From: Bigelowiella natans CCMP2755
Lineage: Eukaryota; Cercozoa; Chlorarachniophyceae
Direction: 5' to 3'
Assembly: GCA_000320545.1 (NCBI GenBank)
Contig: ADNK01000904.1
Coordinates: forward strand, 62,001-126,000
DNA: 64,000 nucleotides
Below the pieces are notes generated by a model that was not told the DNA's origin, made no database searches, and saw nothing but the letters and a program-made list of their open reading frames with translations. Positions 1-10,870 of this stretch are shown in pieces. Positions within the stretch are counted from its first letter, which is position 1, and every line of letters starts with the position of its first letter. Position numbers and translations under genes: made by a program.

Positions 1-297
1 CAACATTTTAATTCTAGTCGTTGGCAATCAACGAAGTGCAACAATTACCAAAAAAATATTCCAAACTTTCAAAAACGACAACTACTGAGCTATATCGCAG
101 GCCGTTATTCCCCTGCATTCTTTGTAAAGACTCTTTTTGAGCGAATGGCTCGAACGGATACTAAGAAAGTACATATTTCGAACACGTGCGGACGGCCAAA
201 CCGTCCACATTCTCGAGGGCTCCTTCGAAAACAATTCGACAAAAGACGCAAAAATCAATACGTAGGGGGAGAATCAGTTGTGGGAGGAAAAAAAAGT

Positions 298-3066
298 GAA
301 TGGAAACCCAAATCCCAGACGACTGTCTGGTTCAGGTGTGTGATAATTTACCGCTGGGTGAGTGGGTCATATGATGATATACCATTATTTGTAAGATTGG
401 AACATTTTGAACGTGTTCTAATTGGACTAGGTTCTCTGCTATCTTTCTGTCCCCGATCTGGTGAGAACGGCCATTGGTTGTTCAAGGTTTAGAAGGGTAA
501 GTTGAGTGGTTGAGCGTAGGAAATGTGTGAATTTATTGAAGCACTTACACCAATCTTGAAATTAGTTGATAAAGACATCATGTCTATATCCCGTGGTTGT
601 GCCTGGCAAATCGGAGGTTGTACCATTATATGCAAAACCAGATAAAATGCGCCGCTGGCTCGATTTTTTGCTGCTGTTGACTGCTTAAAAATCATTCAAG
701 GAATTGTTGGGTGTCTTGGACCTTATTGGAAAAGTCCGGAGTATCTCTTTATGCTCAAAGATGGGAACAGGTAATCATGCATGCTAGAATAAGCAACCTC
801 GTAGAAATTTATAGAATAACCAAATTTGTGACATCATGATCAATAATGTGCGAAGGAACTTGTCAGACCTGGGTTCGTCCCGGGCATCTTCGGTAATCTT
901 CTTGTACTATCTCCACAACTCTATAGCGCAAATTGAAGCGAAAACTATATAATTTTCAGTGCCATTGCGAACACGTATCAAGCATCCCTCCAGCGTCTTG
1001 ACCTAGGTCTATGGTGTGAAATGAAGCATTCTCCAAATCGTTATCGCTTTAAAGTCCTGACAGACGAACTGGTTCAAATTCAAAGCTTTTAGCTGTAAAT
1101 ATTGAATAATGTGACATGTAGTTTAATCTATTAGTTATTTAAAAATGAAAGCAAACGATGTATCTCATTGATTATGGTATCCATAGAGAAATCTAAGATG
1201 TATATTGAACAATAATAGAAGGATATCAGTGAACTTCGATGCCCGTTGGAGTGCCTTGTTCAAAACACAAAAGCCATCTCAACCTTCAAAAATCTATCGA
1301 AGTACAATTACAATACAAACTTGAAATAGCCAGCATTTTTGTACAGTGTTTGGTGCATGTTCAATTTATAATAGTAACTATTCGCATAGGCTGTCCATTG
1401 GGAGCTCTGGATGCTCAACGCAGTTATTACGTTCTTTAGTTGGATACTTGGCACACCTCCCACACCTTAGGTGATAATGATGATTGCCCACGATATTTAT
1501 TACTCTTACAATAACCATATCGACATCTGATGAATGTGTAAACGCAACAATATGTCTGCAGGTCATTCTACGTCCAAGCTCATTTTGACGCAGAGCTAGC
1601 TGTGCTATTGTCCAAATGTAGATCATTGAAACAGCTTAGTTTTGGAGGTGAGAAGAGATAGTACGACAAATATATGATTATCATATAAATTTCGATTTTG
1701 ATTCCCCTTTGAGATCTAATTCAAATATATTATGGGAATTATTCACGCGTTGCAGGAGAGGGTATGAGCGACGACGCTGCCAGACACATCCAGCACCTTA
1801 TCCAGCTCGAGTTAATATTTAAATCTTCTTCCAAAACTTTCGATGAGAATCTCCAAGATTATGAACAGTTCACATGAAAATCATAATAATTTCGCAGATA
1901 TTTAGATGCCTCTGGGAATGACGGTAGCCAACACATTCCTTTATGCCTCACGGATATCGGACTAGGGTAAATAGCAGTAGCAAAGAGGACGCGAAATTAT
2001 ATAACGATCAACTATCTTTTTACACAGACACACACACACACACACACATTTTAAGATAATTTACTCTTACTGGGAAAACGTTGGGTTAACAGATATCTAA
2101 AGGAGTTGAGAAACATGCGAGAGCTTAATCTATACGGAAACTATGGGATCTCAGATGAAGGGTAATAGCGCCAATTCTAGTTTATGCAATAGGCGAATAT
2201 TATCATCTTTGATATTCTCACGTTTACTATTAGGATTCGTTCTGTTCTGAAAGAGATGAAATATTTGGAAAATCTCTGCATTGGGTTGACCATTTGTAGC
2301 CCTTTAGGCAACACGAAAGCTTAACTAATTTATAAACAATGATAGATCTCCAAAGGTGGAGGATTCAACTGTGAAGGCTCTCGTTGATTATGGTAATACA
2401 AAAATCTAAATTTAGAACATGATATATCAAAGTCATTAAATTCGGTATTTGCACTCTATCTCCAGGAATCGCGGCTAAAATAAAGATCTTAGGGTTGTTG
2501 TCTCCTCCAACCATTCTATTTGCTTCTCCAGCGTGTAACAAACATGTTTGCCTTCTTCCTCAATCACCAGATTGCAAGGGTCTTCGATAACGAGCTCAGC
2601 GATTCCATCTCTCCTCAACTTTCCGCTTCTTAGGTAGCACTTTATATTTCTAGAATCAGAATTTACTAGTAGGAAAATCGATATTTCTTTGTTTTCGTAA
2701 CTGAATATAATCAAATTTCAAGGAAGTTGGACTTGTCATACTGTTATCGCGTAAAGGATGATGCTCTAACAAGTCTGAAATCTCTGATCGGTGGGTGAAC
2801 ATAATTAAACGTGTAGACTAGAATGTGGCTGGTTGTAATTTCTTATGTTCAAAGATCGCAAGATTCGGATAAATATGGAGGAAACAGGTCTAAGCTATGA
2901 TGGATGGAATATCGCAGAGGCTATCCTCGGCCATGAACAGGTATCTTTCAGTGCTAAAGATCAAAAGATCGTGATTAATGCAAATGTAAACTGATACACA
3001 AACATTTACATTTGTCTGTTGTAGGTTCAAGACACTCCACAAGCTTGGATATCAATTGGTACCTGA
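298..3066 (+). CDS. Leucine-rich-repeat protein, 5' partial, at least 17 exons
   Basis: No enzyme activity is expected; this is a leucine-rich-repeat scaffold resembling the cysteine-containing/ribonuclease-inhibitor LRRs of F-box partners. In-phase exons: 701-770, 856-892, 960-1071, 1219-1301, 1390-1470, 1562-1647, 1756-1867, 1898-1966, 2093-2161, 2234-2284, 2346-2392, 2466-2493, 2571-2633, 2723-2790, 2855-2940, 3025-3066. Repeats are visible as SLQRLDLGLW, LRELNLYG-like MRELNLYGNYGISDEG, SLKQLSFGG and LLRKLDLSYCYRVKDDALTSL. Every junction from 701 on keeps frame with GT-AG borders. Exons near 298-335, 396-486 and 530-640 look coding but their joins are not settled, and the start lies before the window or is unseen. 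No F-box was recognised. The stop at 3064-3066 is tentative because an exon near 3150-3240 could extend the protein. A bacterial-length ORF on the opposite strand at 2475-2714 is a shadow. Confidence 0.72.
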
Positions 3067-3961
3067 CACATAATCATTTATTACATCTCCTTTATTCATC
3101 ACCTACAACAGTATATAACTTTAAGAAATTCCTTGTCTACGTGTCCCAGGAGGAAATCTCGAAGAGCGGCGATGCCCAGATGCAAAAGCATCCTCCAGTC
3201 CATGGCTGCTATGGACATTATGATGCAACATGGCAGGTTTAGACATGTCTAGATGTTTGCATGTTGGGGATGCTAGGCATCTAGCTAGCTAGACGTGCTG
3301 GAAGTAACGTACATGTTTAGCAGCCTCCATTGACACATGCATCGCAAGGCTTGCAAGTACCAAGCTAGCAAGTGTAAAATAAACTTTTCGATTCGGTTCA
3401 CATCAATGAACACTATGCACATTTAGACATGCTAGCATGTGCGGGTGCTATTCTAGCCATTGCGCATGTTTTGTACCCATGTCTATGTAACATCTAGGCG
3501 TTTGGCTAAGAGCAGCTACGTTTGCTACGTGCAACTCTAGAACTAGCTAGCTAGCTAGACAAGGTGAGATGATCGCCTCGTACTTTGTCTGCGCCTTGCG
3601 TCTATACGTCAATACGTTATCAGGCAGCTAGCTTAGCTAGCTAGACCAGTAGAGCTAGCTTACTAGCTTAGCTAGCTAGTCTAGTAGAGCTAGCTTGCTA
3701 GCTTGCGGCTAGATCTAGAGATGTGTGGTGCAAATTTCTGTGCGCACTCTCTTGTTCTGGCGCTTAAAATAGTAGCTCTAGAGCTCTCCATATAACTAGA
3801 TAATTCTCACACACGTGTTGTTGTATACATGACGATGTGTAGTGGCTATACTAATTAATATATAACCGTGTCGACGCGATAATGCATTTAGATATCTCTA
3901 GATCTAGATAGAGGTTGGAAGGTCTAGAGGCTGCGAAGTTAGACACCGTATACATCAATAA

Positions 3962-4011
<50 letters not shown>

Positions 4012-4123
4012 TCTAACATATTTCGAGGAGATACTAGCAGACACAAATGCATTATTGTAGGTTATTAGTGTATTACTCGTATGGACTTAATTCGCATGTC
4101 TACACCGGTGCACTAGAGCTAAA
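3067..4123. other. Convergent gene-free spacer, CTAG/TGCATG-rich, with (AT)n
   Basis: Spacer between the 3' ends of the LRR gene and the membrane-protein gene. It is built from CTAG and GCTAGC words. A roughly 35-bp unit around AGCTAGCTTAGCTAGCTAG is repeated imperfectly at about 3620-3700. The 21-bp word around GCTAGCTTGCTAGCTTG at 3687-3711 recurs at 9641-9667. A pure (AT)n tract runs from about 3967 to 4017. I see no gene here. Confidence 0.6.
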
Positions 4124-5052
4124 TCAAGGAAGTTTGACGACTGAATTGGTGGCTTTCAGACTTCTCACATCCCCCAGAAGATCATTTACAGAAGGTCGAG
4201 CATTTGAGAAGATTTCATTCCCACCAAAGTCCAGCTTTGCGACTCCTCTCACGAGGAAACTGGATTTATACTCTTCCGGTTGTCCGTTACCGCTATACTT
4301 GTAGTCGATTGCAGATTCAGCAACTCTTCTACGCTGCTCTACATGTCCGTAGACATATATAACAATAACAAGAGTAGCTACCACCGCACCCACGGCTTTC
4401 ATTAACGCCACGAAAAGGTCACGAGGAACAGGCTCCAAAGAAGGGGAATATTGAGGCATAGCTGTCAAAGTAGATCTCAGTAATGTGATGATGTAAATAT
4501 GACGAGCAGAAATGTTTCCACATGAAAATCAGCTATTAAGTACCCGTTAATAGAAGAACATTGCAAACTTTTTCGTGAAATTGTACCAGGCATCTCCTAA
4601 AATATATTAGTGAGAAATGGGATACAACTGATAAAGAATGCAACAAGAATTATTTACTTCTCCAATTCTACAAGATCTCCAGATATATCGCGATTAAGAT
4701 CTTTCACAAGTTCAAGAAATTCGCTTTCTTGATATGGTGGAATTCTTATCCTGGATTTTTGGGGCCTTTGAAAGCCTCTCTCGTTCTCGGAGGTGCTTCT
4801 TGAGTTTACCCGACTTGTAATCACTACCCCACCAGCGGGAACATCCTCATCTAGCATTGCATACACTTCACCGTCTATCATTAGAGGATTTTCCCCACTC
4901 AAAACATTAGAGTTGGGTTCAGTCTTTTGCCACACAGCCTGAGTTTGTAGTAGAAGGAACGGCAGAAGAGCCCACCTAACGATAGGCGCCATTCTTTGCC
5001 TCCAAGTGCTTCTGCTGTTTGATTTTCTTGCGATTCTATTGCAAGTAAACAA
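4124..5052 (-). CDS. Unidentified secretory single-pass membrane protein, 3 exons
   Basis: Function unknown. Exons on the minus strand: 5052-4658, 4596-4544 and 4461-4124, with introns of 61 and 82 nt that begin GT, end AG and keep frame. The N-terminus contains a likely signal peptide if Met21 (4992) is the start (RWALLPFLLLQTQAVW); the longer start at 5052 would give a signal anchor. A polar lumenal region of about 110 residues follows, then one membrane span (ALMKAVGAVVATLVIVIYVY) and a basic stop-transfer HVEQRRR, and a tail of about 65 residues. Topology is therefore type I. No domain was recognised. It is divergent from the EDR2_C gene; their starts are roughly 100 nt apart, so a shared promoter is likely. 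Confidence 0.6.
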
Positions 5053-5123
5053 CAGCGCTTCTTTTATGGTAATATTACCTAAAATAACTCCATGCTGTCT
5101 GACACTTTCTTTCTTCCTTGCAG

Positions 5124-6243
5124 CTATGTCGTATATGACTCAATACCAACGATCTTGACCACCACCGGTACTACCGATGTGAGGCGATTTTATTGGAAAT
5201 GGTTTGGGATTTCACAGAAAACAAAATTCCCTGGTACTGACGGGAATATCTATTTTTAGAATTGCTTCTCCTTCCCAGCCCGAAATAGAGCTCGGAAGAA
5301 GCAAAACCAGAAATCGAGCATCGAGGGAGGAGGAAGCCTCCCCCAGACTGAACAAGTTAGTGGGCAACGTACCTTTAAAAACATGTCTAGTGTGAAAGAG
5401 GATAAAGTGACAGAAAAATCTAGTTTGAGTAGTTTTTGGAAGCACCCTGGAGATGAATTCTGGAATATGAAGGGTAATTCCAAGAGCGACGAAAATACGT
5501 TTCACAATGCGGACGCAAAAAGTGTGCGCTTACGAGGGGAAAGCTATATGAAGGATAATATCAAAGTACCATCTGGAGATGCCGCATACACCCTTATCTG
5601 CTCCAAATGCTTCGCCACAACTAATAAGATGGTTAATGTTGCAGAAGAAGTTCAGTCTCTCAAAGACGCACTTAGTTCGAATTTAGATGAAGAATACTTG
5701 GTGATCTGCTGGCTTGTTCCAGCTCATATTACTGTAATAAATCTATATATTCGTACTCTCAAGCAGGGAAAAGACAGAGCTTTCGATAGGGTTCATGAAA
5801 TGTTTCGGAAAGGCGATAGTAAGTTCAGGGATTCGCGCTTTAAACTCATTCCACAAGTTCTTGGGGCCCCGATGGCAATTAGAGCACTTGTAAATTCTTT
5901 ACTTGGAGGTCTAAGGCCTGTTATAATAGGAAATAAGCTCCAGTGTCATCATTTTTCTGGCAGAAACTATATGGAAGTCGACATAGACACGGGATCCTCA
6001 AGCATTGTCTCCTACCTTGCCAGAACTATGGTCAGCGCTTTCAAGGATATAACAGTAAATCAGGGATTTGTAATAGAGGGTAGAAGCAAAAGAGAATTGC
6101 CTGAAAGGATGCTTGGAATCCATTGCTACACGAGAGTTAGCCTTGACACGGTCAAAATAAAATATGACGACCAACGTTGCCAACAAAAGAGGCGGTGGTC
6201 AATATTTGGTGATCGAAAGAGGGATACAGATACTCACAAGTAA
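5124..6243 (+). CDS. EDR2_C (DUF1336) domain protein
   Basis: The main exon 5279-6243 encodes a clear EDR2 C-terminal domain (PF07059): the sequence runs from VRLRGESYMKDNIKVPSG through RFKLIPQVLGAPMAIRALV, a hallmark NYMEVDIDTGSS and LPERMLGIHCYTRVSLD. In plants this domain closes ENHANCED DISEASE RESISTANCE 2, a lipid-binding membrane protein; there PH and START domains precede it. Neither is visible here, so this is a short, domain-only form, as is common in protists. A probable upstream exon at 5124-5233 joins in phase (donor GTACTG, acceptor TTCCCAG) and gives a basic leader; the true start is not settled. The methionine at 5383 is an alternative start. The stop is TAA at 6241-6243. Confidence 0.82.
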
Positions 6244-7112
6244 GCAGCAGGAAGGTTGCCAAAAATGAAGAAAATGAGCATATATTCGTCTATGAATGAC
6301 GTGTGCGTGTAGTAGATGCTCGCCCGAGTCGATGAACTTAGTGTATAAATTGAGACTAATAAGGAACATTGTATTTTAGTCATGCAATACATGTATTTAC
6401 TAGCCTAGCCTTTTCACTACTGTGTCGCTTCTCACATGTGGTATGTGCTGTGACTGGTACGATGTACAATGCATATGTGCGTGTATTCTATAAGCAGCTA
6501 GCTGCTGAGACGACAAATCTTCGTACATAGACATAGTATATTATATTTTTAAAATAAATATTGTATACATCATACACGTGTGTTCATAGTTCGCTTTCAA
6601 TTATTTCAGCCGACGCCGAGAGTGCTTATAAGGCGCTTTACGCTAATCTAGCAATTTCATTGCCAGAACAAACACGATCTGAGCATGCCAAAGGAGCACG
6701 CGGAGCACGCATCATTTCTGCATGAAAAAAGCTTTAATTAAGTTCCAGTTTTGAAAGTAAGACATCTTATAATTTAAGCAATTAATATGACAGCTTTTAT
6801 ACGCTATTGGCAACAAGCTCCAAGGCCACCAGATCATAAATCTGAGAAAATTTTGTCCCAAGTCGAACGTTCTTTACCATCTTTATTTAGGATACTGGAG
6901 CAAATAAAGAAATATTAGCATGATATTAGACAATATAACGTAGCAACAAAATCAGATCATCAATGGACGAACAATGCACATTCACCCAAATATCTTGTTG
7001 GAAGGTTCCGGGCGAAGGAGAGATTCAAGTATCGCATCAGCCGCGTCTGACCTACTTGTGTCACCTGACCAACGATGTTTTATAAAACTGTTGCATTTAA
7101 GAATGTCTTCAA
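6244..7112. other. Convergent spacer
   Basis: No gene seen. It lies between the 3' ends of the EDR2_C and SDR genes. The first 350 nt have the CTAG/TGCATG character seen in other spacers (for example AAGCAGCTAGCTGCTGAG near 6493); the rest is AT-richer. Confidence 0.5.
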
Positions 7113-8043
7113 TCAGAAAATACCATCCTCTGTGTCATCTAAAGAGACGCTTAAGAGCTTTTTCTTCGCCTCAAATAGCTGATCCTCTGCAACTGCTAGA
7201 GAGTCTGGATTCATCTGAAAAACATGGAAAAATTACAATGAAGCACTTCCCAGAGCAATATTTGTTTCCTTCTGCAAACATGACTAATTGAGGCGCTTGC
7301 ACTGTATGTGTGTTTTGAAACGGTGGATAATGCAGTACAAAGGAATCTGGGCCAAGTCTTAAGTTCCCCGTTCTTATCACAGTATAATCCACTTTGAGCG
7401 CATCCGCTCCTTTTTGGAGAAGTTCCTCGAGATCCGCATATCTAGTGATAAAGAGGGCCAGGGGGAGAAATGTGGTGATAATCTGTTAGGTGTATCTAGA
7501 TAGGTTCAGCAACAACGTGCAAATACTTGTCCAGCTCACGCCCGAGCAAGTTCTTGAAAAACGCAACATTGCCAAATGATCCTTTCCGGGTCACACCCAA
7601 CCGTGATAGGAGTACGAATCTTTTCAGCGCGGTCTCCCCCTTAGAAGGAATCCAAAATTAGTTTCCAACTGTAATCCAAGTGTCAAACGATACGCCTGCG
7701 CATTGTAATCTACCTCTGCTCCATGACCTAATAGATATCGAAGTGTGTCTGTGTCCGCTGGCTTTTCAAAAGTCATGACCTGGTTTAATGATAGATGCGT
7801 GAACAAGAAAGGTGCTGTTGGTGATGTTGAAGTGTGTCTCTCCACTCTTTTAAATGTCGACAATGACTGTCAATTTGACAACATACTTTCCTTATCAATT
7901 TAGTTGCATGGACAATGACGTATAGTAATGGCATGTAATAATGGCGTATAGATTGTAATCTGCTACCACAGCTGCTGCATCGTTTAATGCAGTTCTCGCA
8001 GCCTAAGATTAAAATAAGCGGCGTTAATGATCGACAGATTTAT

Positions 8044-8085
<42 letters not shown>

Positions 8086-8999
8086 TTTATCTATCTACGA
8101 GATCACCTCCTGCTGAGTTGCATCGATAGCATTCACCGTAGGGTAACGGTTACGAAACTAAGGAAACGAATCTATGTTAGGAAATACTAAATGTATTAAG
8201 TATTTGCTAGAGCTGTATTACCGGGCCAACCATATTTGGGTTCAAAAGAGTCGTTATCTATCAATTTAAAAAATACGTCAGCGACACTGAATAAAATCGT
8301 TTTCTTTCGCATATAATTCGCAATTGACTTTGTATTTGTTCTCCTTCTGGAGCTTGTCGACAAGTTCTCTCCCGATCTGAATTAGGTAATATGTTCTTAT
8401 TCAATTTTGCCGCGACTTCATCGGTCTGGGTGCAATTACCGGGTCTAATATGCCCATCACCACGATAGAATCTCCTTCGTTGAGCGTCTCAGCTGAATTA
8501 GTAAAAATGGTAAATCAAATTGATGAAAAATAGCAAAACACATATGTAGTACCGGGCTTGCCTGTTGGTGCTGCATGCAGTCGCATACCAGCAAATGTTC
8601 TTAAAGATGCCAACCGATGCTTGCTGTTTGGTAGTAAAAAATAGAGACAGCATTAAGGCCAACCTTGCAAGCCATGAATCTTACACTAACAATTAGGACC
8701 TCATTTGAGGGCGGGATGATGACGGGTGTCTTGTGGAACATAAATTGCTACCTCGGGAAGTCGCCACCGCTATACTCTATTGGGAGAAAAATCAACCAAG
8801 TAATATCACACATTTGATTTTACAAAGGTAGCACAATATTCCCGCTTGCGCTGGTGGGCAGGGAAAAAGACACGTAAATTAATACCCCCAGCGGCGACGA
8901 CGGGAAGGCTGCGATGACGGAAATGTAGACCATGGCACACACTGTCACCGACAATGCCAAAGCATGGCCATTCCGTCTGTAGCTGTCCTGAGTATTCAT
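7113..8999 (-). CDS. Atypical short-chain dehydrogenase (NAD(P)-binding), about 10 exons
   Basis: Rossmann-fold protein of the extended/atypical SDR class (NAD(P)H-binding, PF13460-like), typical of plastid proteins. Exons: 8999-8824, 8623-8553, 8492-8440, 8376-8281, 8157-8099, 7994-7967, 7866-7714, 7639-7527, 7441-7339, 7214-7113. Seen in order: a hydrophobic leader; the first beta-alpha-beta SIVVMGILDPIGRELVDKL, whose glycine motif is degenerate; KYKV; NAIDATQQEVISTALND; KRFVLLSRLGV; and KVDYTVIRTGNLRLGP, the family's usual YTVIRPG-like strand. Two junctions are weak. The exon ending at 8281 has no in-phase GT donor. The piece between 7339 and 7214 may contain another exon, because the usual SRxDVA segment is missing. 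Substrate unknown. The adjacent LLGHGAE stretch first suggested ankyrin repeats, which the full model rules out. Confidence 0.68.
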
Positions 9000-10745
9000 A
9001 TTTTCGAATGTCCTTTGATGATGCTCCTCCAGAGATACGATGGGATACCCCTCTCGCACTGCTCTAGATCTGTTAACGAGTAGATCCACACTGCTGCTTG
9101 CAATTAAGAGCGATCTATGAGAAGTGGCTGGCCCTTTTTCATCAGATTTCCATGCCGTTTTGTGGTTGCGGTAGCAATGTGGTGATGTCGCAGCAGTGCG
9201 CAGATTTTGTCTACTGCTCTTGTCTCTTTGTTGCAACACAAATCACACTCCGTTTGGCATTTTCTGCTGTTGTCGCAGTGGGTGAATCGCAGACGAGGAG
9301 CATGAATGCGGTCATCTGTCACATGAATCGCTACATCCACGATTCGTTCATGTTTGTTGGGGACAATGGGGTGACGCACGTTGCTAGTCCGATTTGTACG
9401 ATTGTCCTTCGCTGAGTCTTTGTGCCCTGCCAAGATCATTTATCCAAGTGCCACAGCCGACAAGTGTGAAACAAACCAAGTTTTCCTTGGTTGTTGACCT
9501 GGCTAGCTGGTCGGTTGTGGAGTCGGGGACACAGCTGGACAGGCCAGCAGGTGAGTTGCTAGGTTGGCGTCGCTGGTGCGATGATCCTTTCAACTGCTCC
9601 TGTGAAATATTTTTTTTCCTTGTTTCTTGCATTCTTTCTTCCTTGCTAGCTTGCTAGCTTGTGGCCGCTGCCTTGGATGCAAAACGTCACTTTCTAGCTT
9701 TGGCTTGGTCAGTTGGTTCGAGTGCTCTGGTGCTGTTCACTGTGAAGAGCGCGGCAATTGTCAACGCATTTGATGCGATGTAGCTCACGCTAACACGCTG
9801 ACTGCTTGCACGAATAACTTCTTTTTTTCATTCTCTTCCTCCTGCTTGCGGCCACGGTGGGTGCACTTCGTGGTCGTCAAAAGTCGTGTCGGATCGCAGC
9901 TAGCTGTGTCAGATCGAAGATTGCCAAGTTGGCACGTAAGACGATGCTGTGCTGTTACATGTGCACCACCAACCTACCAATGCCGATGCAGTTGTCAGGT
10001 TGGCATGCAGCAGAGTGCAGTCCCGCCGCCAGCAATGCGTGTGGTCTAGTGGTGTCCACTGATCATTGCACGTCCATATGATAGACATGCAATACACAAT
10101 ATAGTGTATTGCTGTGTCTATTATCCATCATTCTAGCATTGCTAGATGCGATCATGCGATCGTCAGACATATCACGTTCGCATGACGTGCAGCCACGTTA
10201 CAACTTCATTGACACGCGTGCACATGCGATCATGCGATGCTGCATGTTGCAATGAATGTGTCCATGTGATTGTGCCGCCTTGTCACTCATCACAATGAAC
10301 ATCAAACAGTTGCCACATGCATGAAGCTTGTTCCTGTGCACACTAAATGATGAGTGCAGTGTGGTGGCGTCGGAACACACTTCAGTACATGCATCAGCGG
10401 CCCATTCGTGCTGATCTGCCCATGCACATGCTAGCATGGCAAAGTGGCTGAACAGCAGCACTCTAGTGCTTTTGATTTGACATGCATTCCGCACAGGCTT
10501 GTTCGTTTTGGCGAATGAAGCCATCACAGCTGGTCTGGCGTACTGCTACATGCACCATGCTAGCATGCCAAGTCGATCGCCCTTTTCTCATCAAGTTGAG
10601 TCATCATCTAGTTCACCAAGCGTGGTGTCACTACAGATCATTAGCAAACGCTGAAATTTATTTGAAGAATGCTGAAACATCTTCTTCTGACACCTGATTC
10701 AAGACATACAACACGCACGAACGACACCTGTGGCCTCTCTCTCGT

Positions 10746-10782
<37 letters not shown>

Positions 10783-10870
10783 TAGAAAGAGAGATAGTAA
10801 GAGAGGGGTAGAGAGATAACTAGGAAGAACTATAATAAACAAGAGAGAAACAGTGCACATTATTATATGA
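9000..10870. other. Long spacer upstream of the SDR gene, CTAG/TGCATG-rich, with (GT)n
   Basis: No convincing gene. From about 9640 the sequence takes on the CTAG/GCATGC/CpG character of the spacers and repeats the 21-bp word also found at 3687-3711. Several open frames occur on both strands but none shows splice-supported coding structure or a recognisable family. A (GT)n tract lies at about 10750-10781. Confidence 0.55.

Noticed and set aside
2475-2714. Open frame of 79 residues on the minus strand that looks protein-like
   Set aside because: It is antisense to LRR exons 2466-2493 and 2571-2633, whose joined product keeps the repeat pattern in phase with eight neighbouring exons.
7624-7863. 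Ankyrin-like stretch LRYLLGHGAEVDYNAQ
   Set aside because: The part after HGAE is intron. The spliced sequence continues into KRFVLLSRLGV and YTVIRTGNLRLGP, which is an atypical SDR.
9098-9657. Several overlapping frames on both strands near the SDR 5' end
   Set aside because: Mutually antisense, no splice-supported continuation, no recognisable domain.
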